64,000 bases of DNA from NCBI RefSeq assembly GCF_005671395.1, contig NZ_CP040428.1, positions 3,224,001-3,288,000 of the forward strand. Direction: 5' to 3'. The translations under genes and the position numbers were made by a program. This document shows, piece after piece, positions 1 to 8,783 of this stretch. This DNA comes from Jejubacter calystegiae (lineage in GTDB: Bacteria > Pseudomonadota > Gammaproteobacteria > Enterobacterales > Enterobacteriaceae). Numbering within the stretch: position 1 is the first letter of the stretch; each line of letters starts with the position of its first letter. The notes below the pieces were generated by a model that saw nothing but the letters and a program-made list of their open reading frames with translations, made no database searches and had not been told where the DNA came from.

Positions 1-498
1 GGCCTGTTGAACCTGAAACAGGTACCGGCACAGGCCGCCGCTGCGGCGTGGACGGCTGCAACAGCGGATGAAATCGTTCAGGATGTTAACATTGTTCTGA
101 CCGACGCCTGGGTGCGCTCTGGTTATGCAATTTGTCCCAGTAAAGTAGGAATGGCGCCGGAGCTATTCAGCCTGTTGGCAAGCAAGAAGGTTTCCGAAGC
201 CGGGAATATTTCCGTACTGGAATACGTGAAGATCAACACTATCGCGTTCCAGGAGAACGGGGAGCCGCTGGAAATCGTCTCTATGAAGTGGGCGAGCAAG
301 CGCGGCGCCAATGGCGCGCATCGTATCGTTGCGTACACCCAGGATGAAAAATACATTCGCTTCCCTCTGGTGCCGCTGCTGAATACGCCGCTGGAATATC
401 GCGGCCTGCATCAGCTCACTACCTACTATGGCCGTCTGGGCCAGGTAGAAACGCCGTACGCGAATACCATTTCATATCTGGATGTCCCGGCATCCTGA
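1..498 (+). CDS. Phage major capsid protein, C-terminal part (DUF2184-like)
   Basis: The reading frame is open from the first base of the window, so this is the 3' end of a larger gene; 166 codons are visible. The sequence resembles the C-terminal half of DUF2184-type major capsid proteins, with a receding segment around LEYRGLHQLTTYYGRLGQVE and an end rich in small residues. Position fits: it directly precedes small connector genes and then the tail sheath, the usual capsid-to-tail order in simple contractile-tail phages. An internal TTG at 7 is not a likely start. The family call rests on recognition of sequence style and order, not on a database search. Confidence 0.75.
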   Translation, partial: GLLNLKQVPAQAAAAAWTAATADEIVQDVNIVLTDAWVRSGYAICPSKVGMAPELFSLLASKKVSEAGNISVLEYVKINTIAFQENGEPLEIVSMKWASKRGANGAHRIVAYTQDEKYIRFPLVPLLNTPLEYRGLHQLTTYYGRLGQVETPYANTISYLDVPAS

Positions 499-539
499 CC
501 ACTGAGCGGGGGAAACCCCGCTATCAAGGAGACTACGCA

Positions 540-797
540 ATGAAACGATATCTGGTTGAGCGCGTTGCAACGCTGGCATTCCCGAATGGTTCCCGCGTCA
601 CCCTGGAGACCGGGATCCAGAATTACCCCGATGAAGTGGCCGCACACTGGGCTTTCTCTGCCTACGCGAAGCCCCTGGATAATCCTACTGAGCAGCAGGA
701 GCAGCAGGGGCAGCAGGGGGAGCAGGGGGAGGATAAGAGCGGCAAAGCCGATAAGGGGAAAGTTGATGGCAAAAAACAGCAGGCTACCGACAAGTGA
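540..797 (+). CDS. Small phage head-region protein (STY1053-like)
   Basis: An 85-residue protein starts at an ATG preceded by an AAGGAG-like site (529-535). The N-terminal 50 residues look like a small folded domain (phage-associated STY1053 type). The C-terminus is low complexity, first Gln/Gly/Glu-rich and then Lys-rich. The Gln/Gly/Glu tract is encoded by near-perfect CAG/GGG/GAG triplets at 691-732, which could slip during replication. It lies between the capsid and DUF4054 genes and overlaps the latter by 32 bases in another frame. A role as head decoration or connector accessory is inferred only from position. Confidence 0.7.
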   Translation: MKRYLVERVATLAFPNGSRVTLETGIQNYPDEVAAHWAFSAYAKPLDNPTEQQEQQGQQGEQGEDKSGKADKGKVDGKKQQATDK

Positions 798-1170
798 CCG
801 GTTTCGCGCCGACTTCCCCGAATTTTCAGATGAAACTCGCTACCCCTCCGCTTCGATAGATTTTTACCTCGGTATGGCCGACACCATCCTCGATCAGAAC
901 AAGCTGGGTGACCAGTTCGTGTATCTGGCCGAGCTGTTTGTCGCTCATTACACAGAGTTACGCGGGCGGATAACCGCTGGCGCTTCTTCTGGGGTGAACT
1001 CATCCGGGGGCGGGGTGGCAACGTCAAAATCTGTAGATAAGGTCAGCGTCAGCTACGACACCTCCGGGATTATCAATCCTGATGCTGGTTTCTGGAATAA
1101 CACCGGCTACGGGCGAGAGTTTTTCTGGTGGTGGTCGATGTTCGGCGCAGGCGGGAGGCAATTGCTATGA
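766..1170 (+). CDS. Phage head-tail adaptor (DUF4054-like)
   Basis: A 134-residue protein. I chose ATG 766 because AAGGGGA lies just upstream and earlier in-frame starts would run through the preceding gene. It contains DFPEFSDETRYPSASIDFYL followed by a helical segment (LAELFVAHYTEL), as in DUF4054/gp6-like head completion proteins. The C-terminus ends in aromatic residues (FFWWWSMFGAGG). Its stop overlaps the next start as ATGA, typical of translationally coupled virion genes. It probably joins the portal ring to the neck. Confidence 0.75.
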   Translation: MAKNSRLPTSDRFRADFPEFSDETRYPSASIDFYLGMADTILDQNKLGDQFVYLAELFVAHYTELRGRITAGASSGVNSSGGGVATSKSVDKVSVSYDTSGIINPDAGFWNNTGYGREFFWWWSMFGAGGRQLL

Positions 1171-1670
1171 GTGGAGTAAAGATCACCACCGACAACGCCA
1201 GCGCGGTTTTGTCTGCGCTGTTGAATTTGTCCAAAACCGAGGTGCTGGTCGGCATTCCTGAGCAGAACGCCAACCGGGAAGACGGCGAAGTACTGAATAA
1301 CGCCGAAATAGCCTACCTGCAGTCAACCGGCGGCGACGTGGTATTGGGCGGCCAGACGGTCACTCTGACGCCGCGCCCCTTCCTGGATATTGGTATCGAG
1401 GATACGTCTGATATCACCTCCGGTTTTCTGGCCGATGCGGCATCAAGTGCAATGGATGGTGATGATGCCGCGGCAAGCCGCGCGCTGGAAAAGGCCGGCA
1501 TTACGGCCCAGAACGGCGCTAAGCGGGTAATTAGCGATGGTGACAGACTGGCACCACTGTCACCGGCCACGCTGGCGGACAGGCGAAGAAATGGTATCCC
1601 TGGTCAAAAGCCACTGTACGCCCACGGATATTTACTTCGCTCGGTTAACTACGTCGTGAGGAAAAAATAA
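1167..1670 (+). CDS. Phage neck/minor tail protein (HK97 gp10-like position)
   Basis: A 167-residue protein starting at the ATG of the ATGA overlap with the DUF4054 gene. It contains ILN-type helices, the segment NNAEIAYLQSTGG and a C-terminal PLYAHGYLLRSVNYVV motif. These are typical of virion morphogenesis/neck proteins that are built on a short alpha-beta core and end in an L-x-x-S-h-x-Y element. Placement between DUF4054 and the next connector supports a role in tail joining. The exact family was not verified. Confidence 0.65.
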   Translation: MSGVKITTDNASAVLSALLNLSKTEVLVGIPEQNANREDGEVLNNAEIAYLQSTGGDVVLGGQTVTLTPRPFLDIGIEDTSDITSGFLADAASSAMDGDDAAASRALEKAGITAQNGAKRVISDGDRLAPLSPATLADRRRNGIPGQKPLYAHGYLLRSVNYVVRKK

Positions 1671-2059
1671 TGCCATTTCTCGATGTGTCTGATGTTCTTC
1701 TCGATCCTGACTTTTGCGACAACAGCCTGATTTGCAAACGCAACACGCAAACCACGGATGCAGATGGCTTCACCAGCAACGCGACCGAGTCCATCCCGTT
1801 TGTCGGGGTGGTGACCGTTGATCGATCGCTGGAGGCCCGCAGGATGGAGGCAGGGCAGAGCATAGACGGCGCTATTTTCATTGCTACGCAGTTCCGGCTG
1901 ACTCAGGGCCAGCCCGGTATTGATGCCGATGTGGTGATCTACAACGGGCGGGATTACCGGGTGACCTTTGTTGACCCCTATGTGCGCTATGGCGCCGGGT
2001 TTGTGCAGGCACATTGTGAACTGATGCCCGTAGACGGAGGGATACCCATTGACGGCTAA
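1670..2059 (+). CDS. Phage head-tail connector, hypothetical
   Basis: A 129-residue protein whose start overlaps the preceding stop by one base (TAATG). The sequence is beta-rich (SIPFVGVVTVDRSLEARR; DVVIYNGRDYRVTFVDPY), consistent with a small beta-barrel head-closure or stopper protein. Nothing in it suggests an enzyme. Function is assigned from gene order between neck and tail terminator genes. Confidence 0.6.
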   Translation: MPFLDVSDVLLDPDFCDNSLICKRNTQTTDADGFTSNATESIPFVGVVTVDRSLEARRMEAGQSIDGAIFIATQFRLTQGQPGIDADVVIYNGRDYRVTFVDPYVRYGAGFVQAHCELMPVDGGIPIDG

Positions 2060-2597
2060 CAGCAGTGAACAGGCGGGCTATCTGGCCCCGCTCAGCGACT
2101 CCCCGGCATACGACGAAGTGCTGGAGCGTGAGATCAGCCGATGGATCCGTGCAGTAAGCGGATTGCCAGACGGTACAGTATTTCCGCGCTGGGCAGACCC
2201 GCAGCCAAAGATACCGCCGCTGGGTACTGACTGGGCCGCCTTCGGTATCACCTCAATTCAGGAGGATGCCAACCCTGCCAGCGTCAGTAACGGCGATGAG
2301 TCGGATCAGCAATGGCAGCATGAAACCATCACCATTATATGCTGCTTTTATGGACCCGGCGGGCAGGCAATCTCAACCCGCTTCCGGGACGGCCTCAGAG
2401 TCGCGCAGAACAACGTAGAGCTGAATCGCACGACGCTAACCTATGCAGATAACTCCCGCATCGTTTCCGCGCCGGAACTCATCAACAAGCAGTGGCAACG
2501 CCGCTACGACATCAACGTAACGCTGCGCCGGAAGGTAGTGCGCGAGTACGGCATTAAACGGCTGGTGGATGCACCAGTAACCTATTTTGGAGATTAA
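2049..2597 (+). CDS. Phage neck/tail terminator protein (LIC_12616-like)
   Basis: A 182-residue protein with a likely TTG start at 2049, supported by GGAGGGATA at 2036-2044. It overlaps the previous gene by 11 bases. Sequence features include an N-terminal helix with WIRAVSGLP, a central strand region TITIICCFYGPGG, and a basic C-terminal INVTLRRKVVREYG segment. These match the LIC_12616/gp12 neck terminator style seen directly before sheath genes in Pam3-like myophages. It likely caps the tail tube at the neck. Confidence 0.65.
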   Translation: MTANSSEQAGYLAPLSDSPAYDEVLEREISRWIRAVSGLPDGTVFPRWADPQPKIPPLGTDWAAFGITSIQEDANPASVSNGDESDQQWQHETITIICCFYGPGGQAISTRFRDGLRVAQNNVELNRTTLTYADNSRIVSAPELINKQWQRRYDINVTLRRKVVREYGIKRLVDAPVTYFGD

Positions 2598-2600
2598 CCT

Positions 2601-3746
2601 ATGGCACAGGGCTTACCTGTTTCCAACGTTGTTAACGTTGACGTGATTATGGCGCCCAAAGCGGCTACCGGCCGGAACTTTGGCGCGCTGCTGATTTTGG
2701 GTCCATCCACCGTTATTCCGGTTGGTGAGCGTATCCGCATGTATGCCGCCGCTGAGGATATCGCGGAAGATTTCGGCGTGGATAGCCCAGAATACGAGGC
2801 GGCTGTCGCATATTTTTCTCAGTCTCCTACACCGTCCGATGTGTATATCGGGCGCTGGGCTAAAACCCCGGATGACGAAGAGAACGGAACCCCGGAAACT
2901 CTGCTGGAGGCGGTAAACGCCGCTATGCAGTTCACTAACTGGTACGGTCTGGCGGTTGCCGATAGTGAGGTAATCGCAGATGCCGACTACCTGGCGGTCG
3001 CTGCAGCTGTGGAGGCGTCCAGCCTGAGCCGTATCCTGGCTATTACTACCGACGCAGCGGCCACGATTGAAACCACATCGACCGACGATCTGGCGTCGAA
3101 ACTGAAAGCGGCCAGCTACGGGCGCACATTCATTCAGTATTCGACAAGCAGCAAATACGCAGCGGTCTCTGCGTTCGGGCGCGCATTCACGGTCAATTTC
3201 AATGGCAGCAACACCACGCTGACACTGAAATTTAAACAGGAGCCGGGCATTACCTACGAAATGCTGACAGTTAACCAGGCGGCGGCCGTCGATGCAAAAA
3301 ACTGCAACGTATACGTCTACTACGCCAACGACACCGCCATTTTGCAACAGGGCGTGATGGCGAACGGTGATTTCTTTGATGAGCGCCACGGCCTGGACTG
3401 GTTGCAGAACTACGTACAGACCAACCTCTATAACCTGCTGTACACCAGCACTACCAAGATCCCCCAGACCGACGCAGGCGTAACCCGTCTTGTGGGGAAT
3501 GTAGAACAGTCGATGGATCAGGCGGTGACTAATGGCCTTGTGGCCGCGGGCGTCTGGAATGGCGGCGATATTGGCGAACTGGTGGCGGGTGACACCCTGA
3601 CGAAGGGCTATTACGTCTATGCGCAACCGCTGAGCCAGCAGGCGCAATCAGACCGCGAAGCACGCAAGGCGCCGGTTATCCAGGTGGCCTGTAAGCTGGC
3701 GGGCGCCGTTCACTATGCCGATGTGCAGATTAACGTTGTTCGCTAA
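2601..3746 (+). CDS. Contractile tail sheath protein (DUF3383-like)
   Basis: A 381-residue protein. It starts with the typical [15 protein letters not shown] opening and contains the [10 protein letters not shown] segment and a YIGRW element; both mark DUF3383 sheath proteins of simple contractile phages. The length is typical of a minimal sheath with one tube-binding core and a small outer domain. It sits immediately upstream of a tube-like gene. Presence of a sheath shows that the prophage is a myovirus or a contractile tail relic. Confidence 0.85.
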   Translation: MAQGLPVSNVVNVDVIMAPKAATGRNFGALLILGPSTVIPVGERIRMYAAAEDIAEDFGVDSPEYEAAVAYFSQSPTPSDVYIGRWAKTPDDEENGTPETLLEAVNAAMQFTNWYGLAVADSEVIADADYLAVAAAVEASSLSRILAITTDAAATIETTSTDDLASKLKAASYGRTFIQYSTSSKYAAVSAFGRAFTVNFNGSNTTLTLKFKQEPGITYEMLTVNQAAAVDAKNCNVYVYYANDTAILQQGVMANGDFFDERHGLDWLQNYVQTNLYNLLYTSTTKIPQTDAGVTRLVGNVEQSMDQAVTNGLVAAGVWNGGDIGELVAGDTLTKGYYVYAQPLSQQAQSDREARKAPVIQVACKLAGAVHYADVQINVVR

Positions 3747-3756
3747 GGGGTAGCAG

Positions 3757-4197
3757 ATGAGCACTTATTCTTTTATGGATGTAACGGCCTCTTTCACGGG
3801 GCCGACTGGCGTTATCGATCTTGGCTATGGCTCTGCTAACTCGGAAGAGGGCGTGACCGTCACCATGACGGAGAACAAAAACACCATGACGATTGGCGCC
3901 GACGGTGAAGTGATGCACAGCCTGCACGCCGGGAAAAGCGGCTCGGTTACCGTCACGCTGCTGAAAACCTCACCGGTAAATAAGAAGCTGTCGCTGGCCT
4001 ACAACGCACAGAGCCAGTCTTCGGCGACTTGGGGGAATAACGTCATTGTGATCCGCAATACCGCATCAGGTGATATCACCACGGCGCGCTCGGTGGCGTT
4101 CCAGAAGCAGCCCGATCACAACAACGCCAAAGAAGGCGGTACGGTTTCTTGGGCCTTCGACTGCGGCAAAATCGACCAGGTTCTGGGGGAGTTTTAA
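3757..4197 (+). CDS. Tail tube protein (DUF3277-like)
   Basis: A 146-residue protein with the conserved opening MSTYSFMDVTASFTGPTG and a segment KNTMTIGADGEVMHSL, both characteristic of DUF3277 proteins. It is beta-rich, as expected for a Hcp-like ring subunit of the inner tube. It lies 10 bases after the sheath gene, with its own GGGGTAGCAG ribosome site. It would stack into the tail tube threaded by the tape measure protein. Confidence 0.85.
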   Translation: MSTYSFMDVTASFTGPTGVIDLGYGSANSEEGVTVTMTENKNTMTIGADGEVMHSLHAGKSGSVTVTLLKTSPVNKKLSLAYNAQSQSSATWGNNVIVIRNTASGDITTARSVAFQKQPDHNNAKEGGTVSWAFDCGKIDQVLGEF

Positions 4198-4200
4198 CGG

Positions 4201-4608
4201 ATGGAAATCACTATCAAAGAGCAGAATTACCGCATCGCGAAGCTGAGCGTATTCGACCAGTTGAAAGTGGCCCGTAAATTGTTGCCGGTGGTGGCGGGCG
4301 TAGTGGGGGATTTTCGCGATATGCAGGATGGCGCGGCCTCTCTGGAAACTGCGCTGCCGAAAATCGCGGACGCTATCAGCTCGCTGAGTGATGAAGACTG
4401 CAACGCGATTATCTACCCCTGTCTGGCGGTGGTTTCGCGCCAGCACCAAAAGGCCTGGGTACCGGTATTCAGCCAGGGCGAACTGGCGTTCGACGACATC
4501 GACCTGATGACCATGCTACAGCTGGTGGCCCGGGTGGTGGCCGATTCGCTGGGAAATTTTTTGCAAGAACTCCCTACCAGCGAGACAGCGCCCCTTCCTG
4601 CGAAATAA
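4201..4608 (+). CDS. Tail assembly chaperone, zero-frame product
   Basis: A 135-residue protein located between tube and tape measure, the standard site for lambda G-type tail assembly chaperones. It begins MEITIKEQNYRIAKLSVFDQLKVAR and is otherwise mostly helical. Codons 118-121 (GGA AAT TTT TTG) form a -1 slippery site, so this gene is expected to yield both this short form and a longer frameshifted form ending at 4796. The short form would bind the tape measure protein during tail assembly. Confidence 0.8.
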   Translation: MEITIKEQNYRIAKLSVFDQLKVARKLLPVVAGVVGDFRDMQDGAASLETALPKIADAISSLSDEDCNAIIYPCLAVVSRQHQKAWVPVFSQGELAFDDIDLMTMLQLVARVVADSLGNFLQELPTSETAPLPAK

Positions 4609-4796
4609 CGTTCAACCGCCTGCCGGGCGGTGAGGATTTTATCCTGCGCCCGGCGCTGAAATTCCAGATTGACCAGAAAGATCTCGATGCCGGGCGGGTT
4701 GATCTCGCCCGTATCGCGCTACTGAACGATTATCTGGATATGGACGCGGACAATATGAACCGAATAGAGAAATGGAGAGCGGCCAATGAACGCTGA
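4554..4796 (+). other. Programmed -1 frameshift site and extension (G/GT-like)
   Basis: Two overlapping slippery heptamers are in the correct register: A AAT TTT at 4554-4560 and T TTT TTG at 4557-4563. After slipping back one base, the frame stays open through 4796. It bypasses the zero-frame stop at 4606 and gives a fusion of about 198 residues. The extension region encodes a peptide including TFNRLPGGEDFILRPALKF and ends 11 bases inside the tape measure gene. It has no credible start of its own. This is the classical arrangement of the lambda G-GT pair. Confidence 0.8.
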
Positions 4797-6837
4797 GGTA
4801 ATGAAATCGTTTTTGGTTTCGCTCGGTTTCGACGTTGACGAATCCGGCCAGCGGAAATTCGAGACGACGCTGACCGGCGTCACGGCGAACGCCCTTAAGG
4901 CCGGTACCGCTATCGAGGCGGCGGCGCTGTCTGTTGTAGCGTTTACGGCGAAGATTGCCAGCGGACTTGATGAGCTGTTCTGGGCGTCCCAGCGTACCGG
5001 GGCAAGCGTCCAGGGTATCAAAGAGGTAGGCTACGCCGTCAGCCAGGTTGGCGGTGATGCTAACGCGGCGCGTACCTCTCTGGAAAACCTTGCTCGCTTC
5101 CTGCGTAACAACCCGGGTGCCGAGGGTTTTCTTAACCGGCTGGGTGTGCAGACCCGCGACGCCAGCGGGCGTATGCGTGACATGTCACAGGTGTTTGCCG
5201 ACGCTGGCCGCCAGCTCAGTAAAATGCCGTACTACCGTGCTAACCAGTACGCGCAGATGCTCGGCATTGACGAAAATACCCTGATGGCAATGCGCCGGGG
5301 GCTGGGCCAGTACCAGGGCGAATACTCCGCCATGGCGAAGGCAATCGGCTTTAATGCTGACCGGGCGGCGGAATCCTCCAATCGCTTTATGACGTCGCTT
5401 AAGTCGTTCGGCACTCTGGCGGGGCTGGCCCGGGATAAAATCGGCTCCGGGTTGGCTGACGGCCTGGCCGACTCGCTCGATACCCTGCGTAAGCGGGTGA
5501 TGGATAATTTCCCGAAAATCGAGGCGGTGATTACCCGCGGCGTTAAAGGCATTCTGCGGCTGGCCGACATTATCAATCACCTGGTATTCCGACTCATCCA
5601 GGGGGCCGACGCGCTGGCACGCTGGTGGTCGTCGCTCAGCAAATCTACCCGGGATCTGATAAAGCTACTTGGTGCGCTGACAGTCGCGCTGCGCCTGATG
5701 AATACCGCGTTCTGGATGTCGCCCATTGGCATCATTACTGCTCTGGCTGGAGCTATCGCGCTGCTGTGGGATGACTACCAGACCTGGAAAGAGGGCGGCA
5801 AAAGCCTGATTGACTGGGGGAAATGGAAACCGCAGATCGACACAGCGATGAAAGCGCTGGCAGAACTGCAACAATCTATAACTGCTCTGAAAGATGCGCT
5901 GCTAACACTACTCGGGATTGACCCCAAAACGTGGTCGCTGAAATGGGATTTTGAGAACTTTATCACCCAAATGGGTGAACTCGGCAAAATGTTGAACATG
6001 ATTGCCGACCTGCTGAATGCGATTAATGAAGGGCGGTGGGGAGACGCTGCAAAAATTGGTCAGCAGTTGCTAAAACAGGGCAGCGAAAAACCGGCAGCAC
6101 AATCGGGTGTGACCAGTAGTGCAGACGAAACGGCAGCATGGATAGCGGATAAAACAGGGTTTGACCCCCGCAGCATCGGTCACACTGTCCGTCGGTGGAT
6201 GGGGCTGGATCTTGTCGAGGCGCCCGAGCGGCCATCTCAGACTGCGCAGGGCACACCGCCGGTTGCGCTTGATATCCCGGGCAACGCCCCACGGGGTATC
6301 CGCAACAACAACCCCGGCAATCTGAACTATGTCGGCCAGCAGGGCGCCACGCTCGAACGTCCCGGCGGGCGATTCGCCCGGTTCGAAAGTGCCTTTGATG
6401 GACTCCGAGCGCTGGGCCGCCAGTTGCTGCGCTATTTCGATGGTAAAACCACCGGGCGGCGCCTGCAGTCCGTGCGCGACATTATTTCGACCTGGGCGCC
6501 AGCGTCGGATAACAACAACACAGCGGCCTACATTGCGCAGATAGCGCGGCATCTGAATGTTGCTCCGGACGCAGCGCTGAACCTGCGCGACCCTGAAACA
6601 CTCTCACGGCTAATGAACGGCATCATTCGTCATGAGAACGGCGCAAACCCGTACCAGCGTGAGCTGGTGGCCGCTGCTGCAAATTCGGCAACCGGTCGGG
6701 GGGCGGAGGTTAACCAGAGCAACACCTATCACATCTACGGTGGTGGGGATCCCCGGTTGGTTGCGTCCGAGGTTGAACGCCGCCAGGTCAGCGCAAACTC
6801 CATGGCACTACGCAATCAGCAAACTAAGGTGGGGTGA
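4786..6837 (+). CDS. Tail tape measure protein with C-terminal lytic-type domain
   Basis: A 683-residue protein. The N-terminal 280 residues are helical, Ala/Gly-rich and typical of tape measures. Residues about 286-323 are strongly hydrophobic (two candidate membrane segments around WMSPIGIITALAGAIALLW), then a helical linker follows. Residues about 494-630 hold a PRGIRNNNPGNLNYV motif and a helical domain like virion structural or peptidoglycan-processing domains (PRD1 P5/phage lysozyme-like). It is translated from within the frameshift extension. The modest length predicts a short tail. Confidence 0.85.
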   Translation: MNAEVMKSFLVSLGFDVDESGQRKFETTLTGVTANALKAGTAIEAAALSVVAFTAKIASGLDELFWASQRTGASVQGIKEVGYAVSQVGGDANAARTSLENLARFLRNNPGAEGFLNRLGVQTRDASGRMRDMSQVFADAGRQLSKMPYYRANQYAQMLGIDENTLMAMRRGLGQYQGEYSAMAKAIGFNADRAAESSNRFMTSLKSFGTLAGLARDKIGSGLADGLADSLDTLRKRVMDNFPKIEAVITRGVKGILRLADIINHLVFRLIQGADALARWWSSLSKSTRDLIKLLGALTVALRLMNTAFWMSPIGIITALAGAIALLWDDYQTWKEGGKSLIDWGKWKPQIDTAMKALAELQQSITALKDALLTLLGIDPKTWSLKWDFENFITQMGELGKMLNMIADLLNAINEGRWGDAAKIGQQLLKQGSEKPAAQSGVTSSADETAAWIADKTGFDPRSIGHTVRRWMGLDLVEAPERPSQTAQGTPPVALDIPGNAPRGIRNNNPGNLNYVGQQGATLERPGGRFARFESAFDGLRALGRQLLRYFDGKTTGRRLQSVRDIISTWAPASDNNNTAAYIAQIARHLNVAPDAALNLRDPETLSRLMNGIIRHENGANPYQRELVAAAANSATGRGAEVNQSNTYHIYGGGDPRLVASEVERRQVSANSMALRNQQTKVG

Positions 6838-6839
6838 TA

Positions 6840-7415
6840 ATGGATTTTTTATCGACGCTGTTCCGACAGCAGAGCCGGGCGGTTGGGCTGCTGGTGCCTG
6901 CTGTCGTTGTCTCTGAAAAGCACGCTGACACGCTGGAAATCACCGAGCACCCGGTAGAGACCGGCGCCGCGGTATCAGACCACGCGTATAAGCGTCCGGC
7001 GGAAGTGACCATGGAAGTGGGATTTTCCGGTGGCGGCTCCCTGCTGGACTTCGTGAATACGGCGGCCATCGGGCTGTCTGTCGGGCTGAGTCCGAAAGAA
7101 ACCTACCAGCAGCTCCTTGAGCTGCAGGAAAGCCGGGTGCCATTCGACGTTGTGACCGGAAAGCGGCTTTACAGCAACATGCTGATGCGCGCCCTGGAGG
7201 TTACGACAGACCGCACAAGCGAAAACGTACTGATGGCAACCCTGACGTTGCGCGAAGTCATCATCACGTCCACCCAGTCGGTGCAGGTTGCGGATAAGCA
7301 GAACATGGCCCAGGGCGTGAACACGTCAGCGGTGCAGAACTCCGGCACGAAAACCACGACGCCGGTAAATCAGTCCCTGCTGTCCAGCGGGGCCGGTCTG
7401 TTGGGGGTAGGGTGA
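6840..7415 (+). CDS. Baseplate protein, Dit-like N-terminal domain
   Basis: A 191-residue protein. ATG 6840 is preferred over the upstream GTG because the GGTGGGG site lies at good spacing. After a hydrophobic start it has EITEHPVETGAAVSDHAYKR, the conserved motif of Dit-like baseplate proteins that ring the tail tube tip. It also has VVTGKRLYSNMLM and a strand-rich LMATLTLREV segment. The C-terminus is Ser/Gly/Thr-rich. It follows the tape measure and overlaps the next gene by one base. Confidence 0.75.
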   Translation: MDFLSTLFRQQSRAVGLLVPAVVVSEKHADTLEITEHPVETGAAVSDHAYKRPAEVTMEVGFSGGGSLLDFVNTAAIGLSVGLSPKETYQQLLELQESRVPFDVVTGKRLYSNMLMRALEVTTDRTSENVLMATLTLREVIITSTQSVQVADKQNMAQGVNTSAVQNSGTKTTTPVNQSLLSSGAGLLGVG

Positions 7416-7717
7416 TGTCCATAACTGAAATACCGCTAACAGCGAATAACCAGACGTTCAGTATCTCTCTGGCCGGTACAGACTACCGGATAACAGTGCT
7501 GTGGCGCGGTACGTTCTGGTGCCTCGATCTTGTTGATGCCGTGGGTAATACGATAATCGCCGGTATCCCTCTGGTAACTGGCTATGACCTGCTGAAACAG
7601 TACGAATACCTGAAACTGGGATTTGCACTGTACGTCGTCTGTGACGTTGCAGGGCAGGAAAACCCCACATCGTATGACCTCGGCACTCTATCCCACCTAC
7701 TTGTAGTAACGGAGTAA
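7415..7717 (+). CDS. Baseplate plug protein (Pam3 gp18/DUF6983-like)
   Basis: A 100-residue beta-rich protein starting at ATG 7415 (TGATG overlap with the upstream stop). The pattern MSITEIPLTANNQTFSISLAG, YRITVLWRGTFWCLDL and IIAGIPLVTGYDLL matches small baseplate plug proteins of minimal myophages such as Pam3. It is expected to fill the channel between the hub and the Dit-like ring. The family call relies on these motifs plus neighbours. Confidence 0.75.
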   Translation: MSITEIPLTANNQTFSISLAGTDYRITVLWRGTFWCLDLVDAVGNTIIAGIPLVTGYDLLKQYEYLKLGFALYVVCDVAGQENPTSYDLGTLSHLLVVTE

Positions 7718-7719
7718 TC

Positions 7720-8781
7720 ATGTCACAGAACTGGATGCGCCACTTTGAGCTTCAGCTGACCGACGACCAGGGGCAGGGTATATCCCTGTCCGACTTTAAA
7801 GTGACCTTCAACATTGAGTGGTTCAATATCAGCAAACAGAACCGGATCGGGACGTTCAGAATTTACAATCTGGCACCCGACACGGTGAACAAAATCACCG
7901 CCGGGGAGTTCAGCAAAATCAGGCTTATCGCCGGGTATGAGGGCATTGCCGAAACCGTGTCCGCTGACCAGGTTGGGATCGCTCAGGACGTGAACGCGGA
8001 TGAGGTCGGGAAGCGCAACGGGCGCAACTTCGGCCTGATTTTTAGCGGCGACGTTCGCTATTCGGTGACCGGCAAAGACAATCCCGTTGACCGCTATGTG
8101 CTGATCCAGGCGGCCGACAGCGACCAGGCGTTTTTGACGACGGTCACCACCACCACTATCGGCGCCGGGTGGACGGCGGCCAGCCTGAACGATGTGCTGA
8201 TGCAGGGCTTCAACGCCAACGGCGCCACCCAGGGGCGTCAGCCGGAAATGCCGCCCACCGTATTTCCCCGCGGTCGTGTAGTGTTTGGAGTGACCCGTGA
8301 TCTGATGGACAACGTAGCCGCGCAGTGTAACGCCCGGTGGATGTTCGTTGACGGCAAAGTGGAGATGGTGCGCGATGACGAATATGTGCATGAAGCTATA
8401 GTGCTGAATAGCGAAACCGGGCTGATCGGTATGCCGCAGCAGACGATCGGCAACGGCGTTAACGTGCGCTGCCTGATAAACCCTAACATTCGGGTGAATG
8501 GCCTGATTCAGTTAGACCAGGCCTCGGTTTACCGTACTGCGCTCAGCAGCGACGAAATCGCGATGGCCGGGGGTCAGATCACCACCGAAGACCAGAACGG
8601 CAATCTGACGCTGTCGGGCACCACCGCGCAGCCTGCCAGCATCGCTACCGATGGCATTTATATTGTCAGGGGTATTATGTACACTGGTGATACAAGGGGC
8701 CAGGCGTGGTATATGGATCTGATGTGCGAAGCGCGTGGCGCTCAGGACGTCCGAACCCAGGAATCAATCAACCGGGGGTAA
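7720..8781 (+). CDS. Baseplate hub protein
   Basis: A 353-residue protein beginning MSQNWMRHFELQLTD, with WFNISKQNRIGTFRIYNLAP followed by KIRLIAGYEG. This is the usual pattern of gp27/gpD-like hub proteins with tandem barrel domains. A later segment, GNGVNVRCLINPNIRVNGLI, fits the conserved part that binds the spike. It is the last gene before an inserted cassette. The spike gene resumes at 9938. Confidence 0.75.
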   Translation: MSQNWMRHFELQLTDDQGQGISLSDFKVTFNIEWFNISKQNRIGTFRIYNLAPDTVNKITAGEFSKIRLIAGYEGIAETVSADQVGIAQDVNADEVGKRNGRNFGLIFSGDVRYSVTGKDNPVDRYVLIQAADSDQAFLTTVTTTTIGAGWTAASLNDVLMQGFNANGATQGRQPEMPPTVFPRGRVVFGVTRDLMDNVAAQCNARWMFVDGKVEMVRDDEYVHEAIVLNSETGLIGMPQQTIGNGVNVRCLINPNIRVNGLIQLDQASVYRTALSSDEIAMAGGQITTEDQNGNLTLSGTTAQPASIATDGIYIVRGIMYTGDTRGQAWYMDLMCEARGAQDVRTQESINRG

Positions 8782-8783
8782 AA

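Noticed and set aside
2613..3647. A 344-residue minus-strand frame
   Set aside because: Entirely antisense to the sheath gene; composition reflects codon bias of the real frame.
4606..4796. Sequencing error or pseudogene in the tail chaperone
   Set aside because: Two in-register slippery heptamers and the known G/GT arrangement explain the frame change better.
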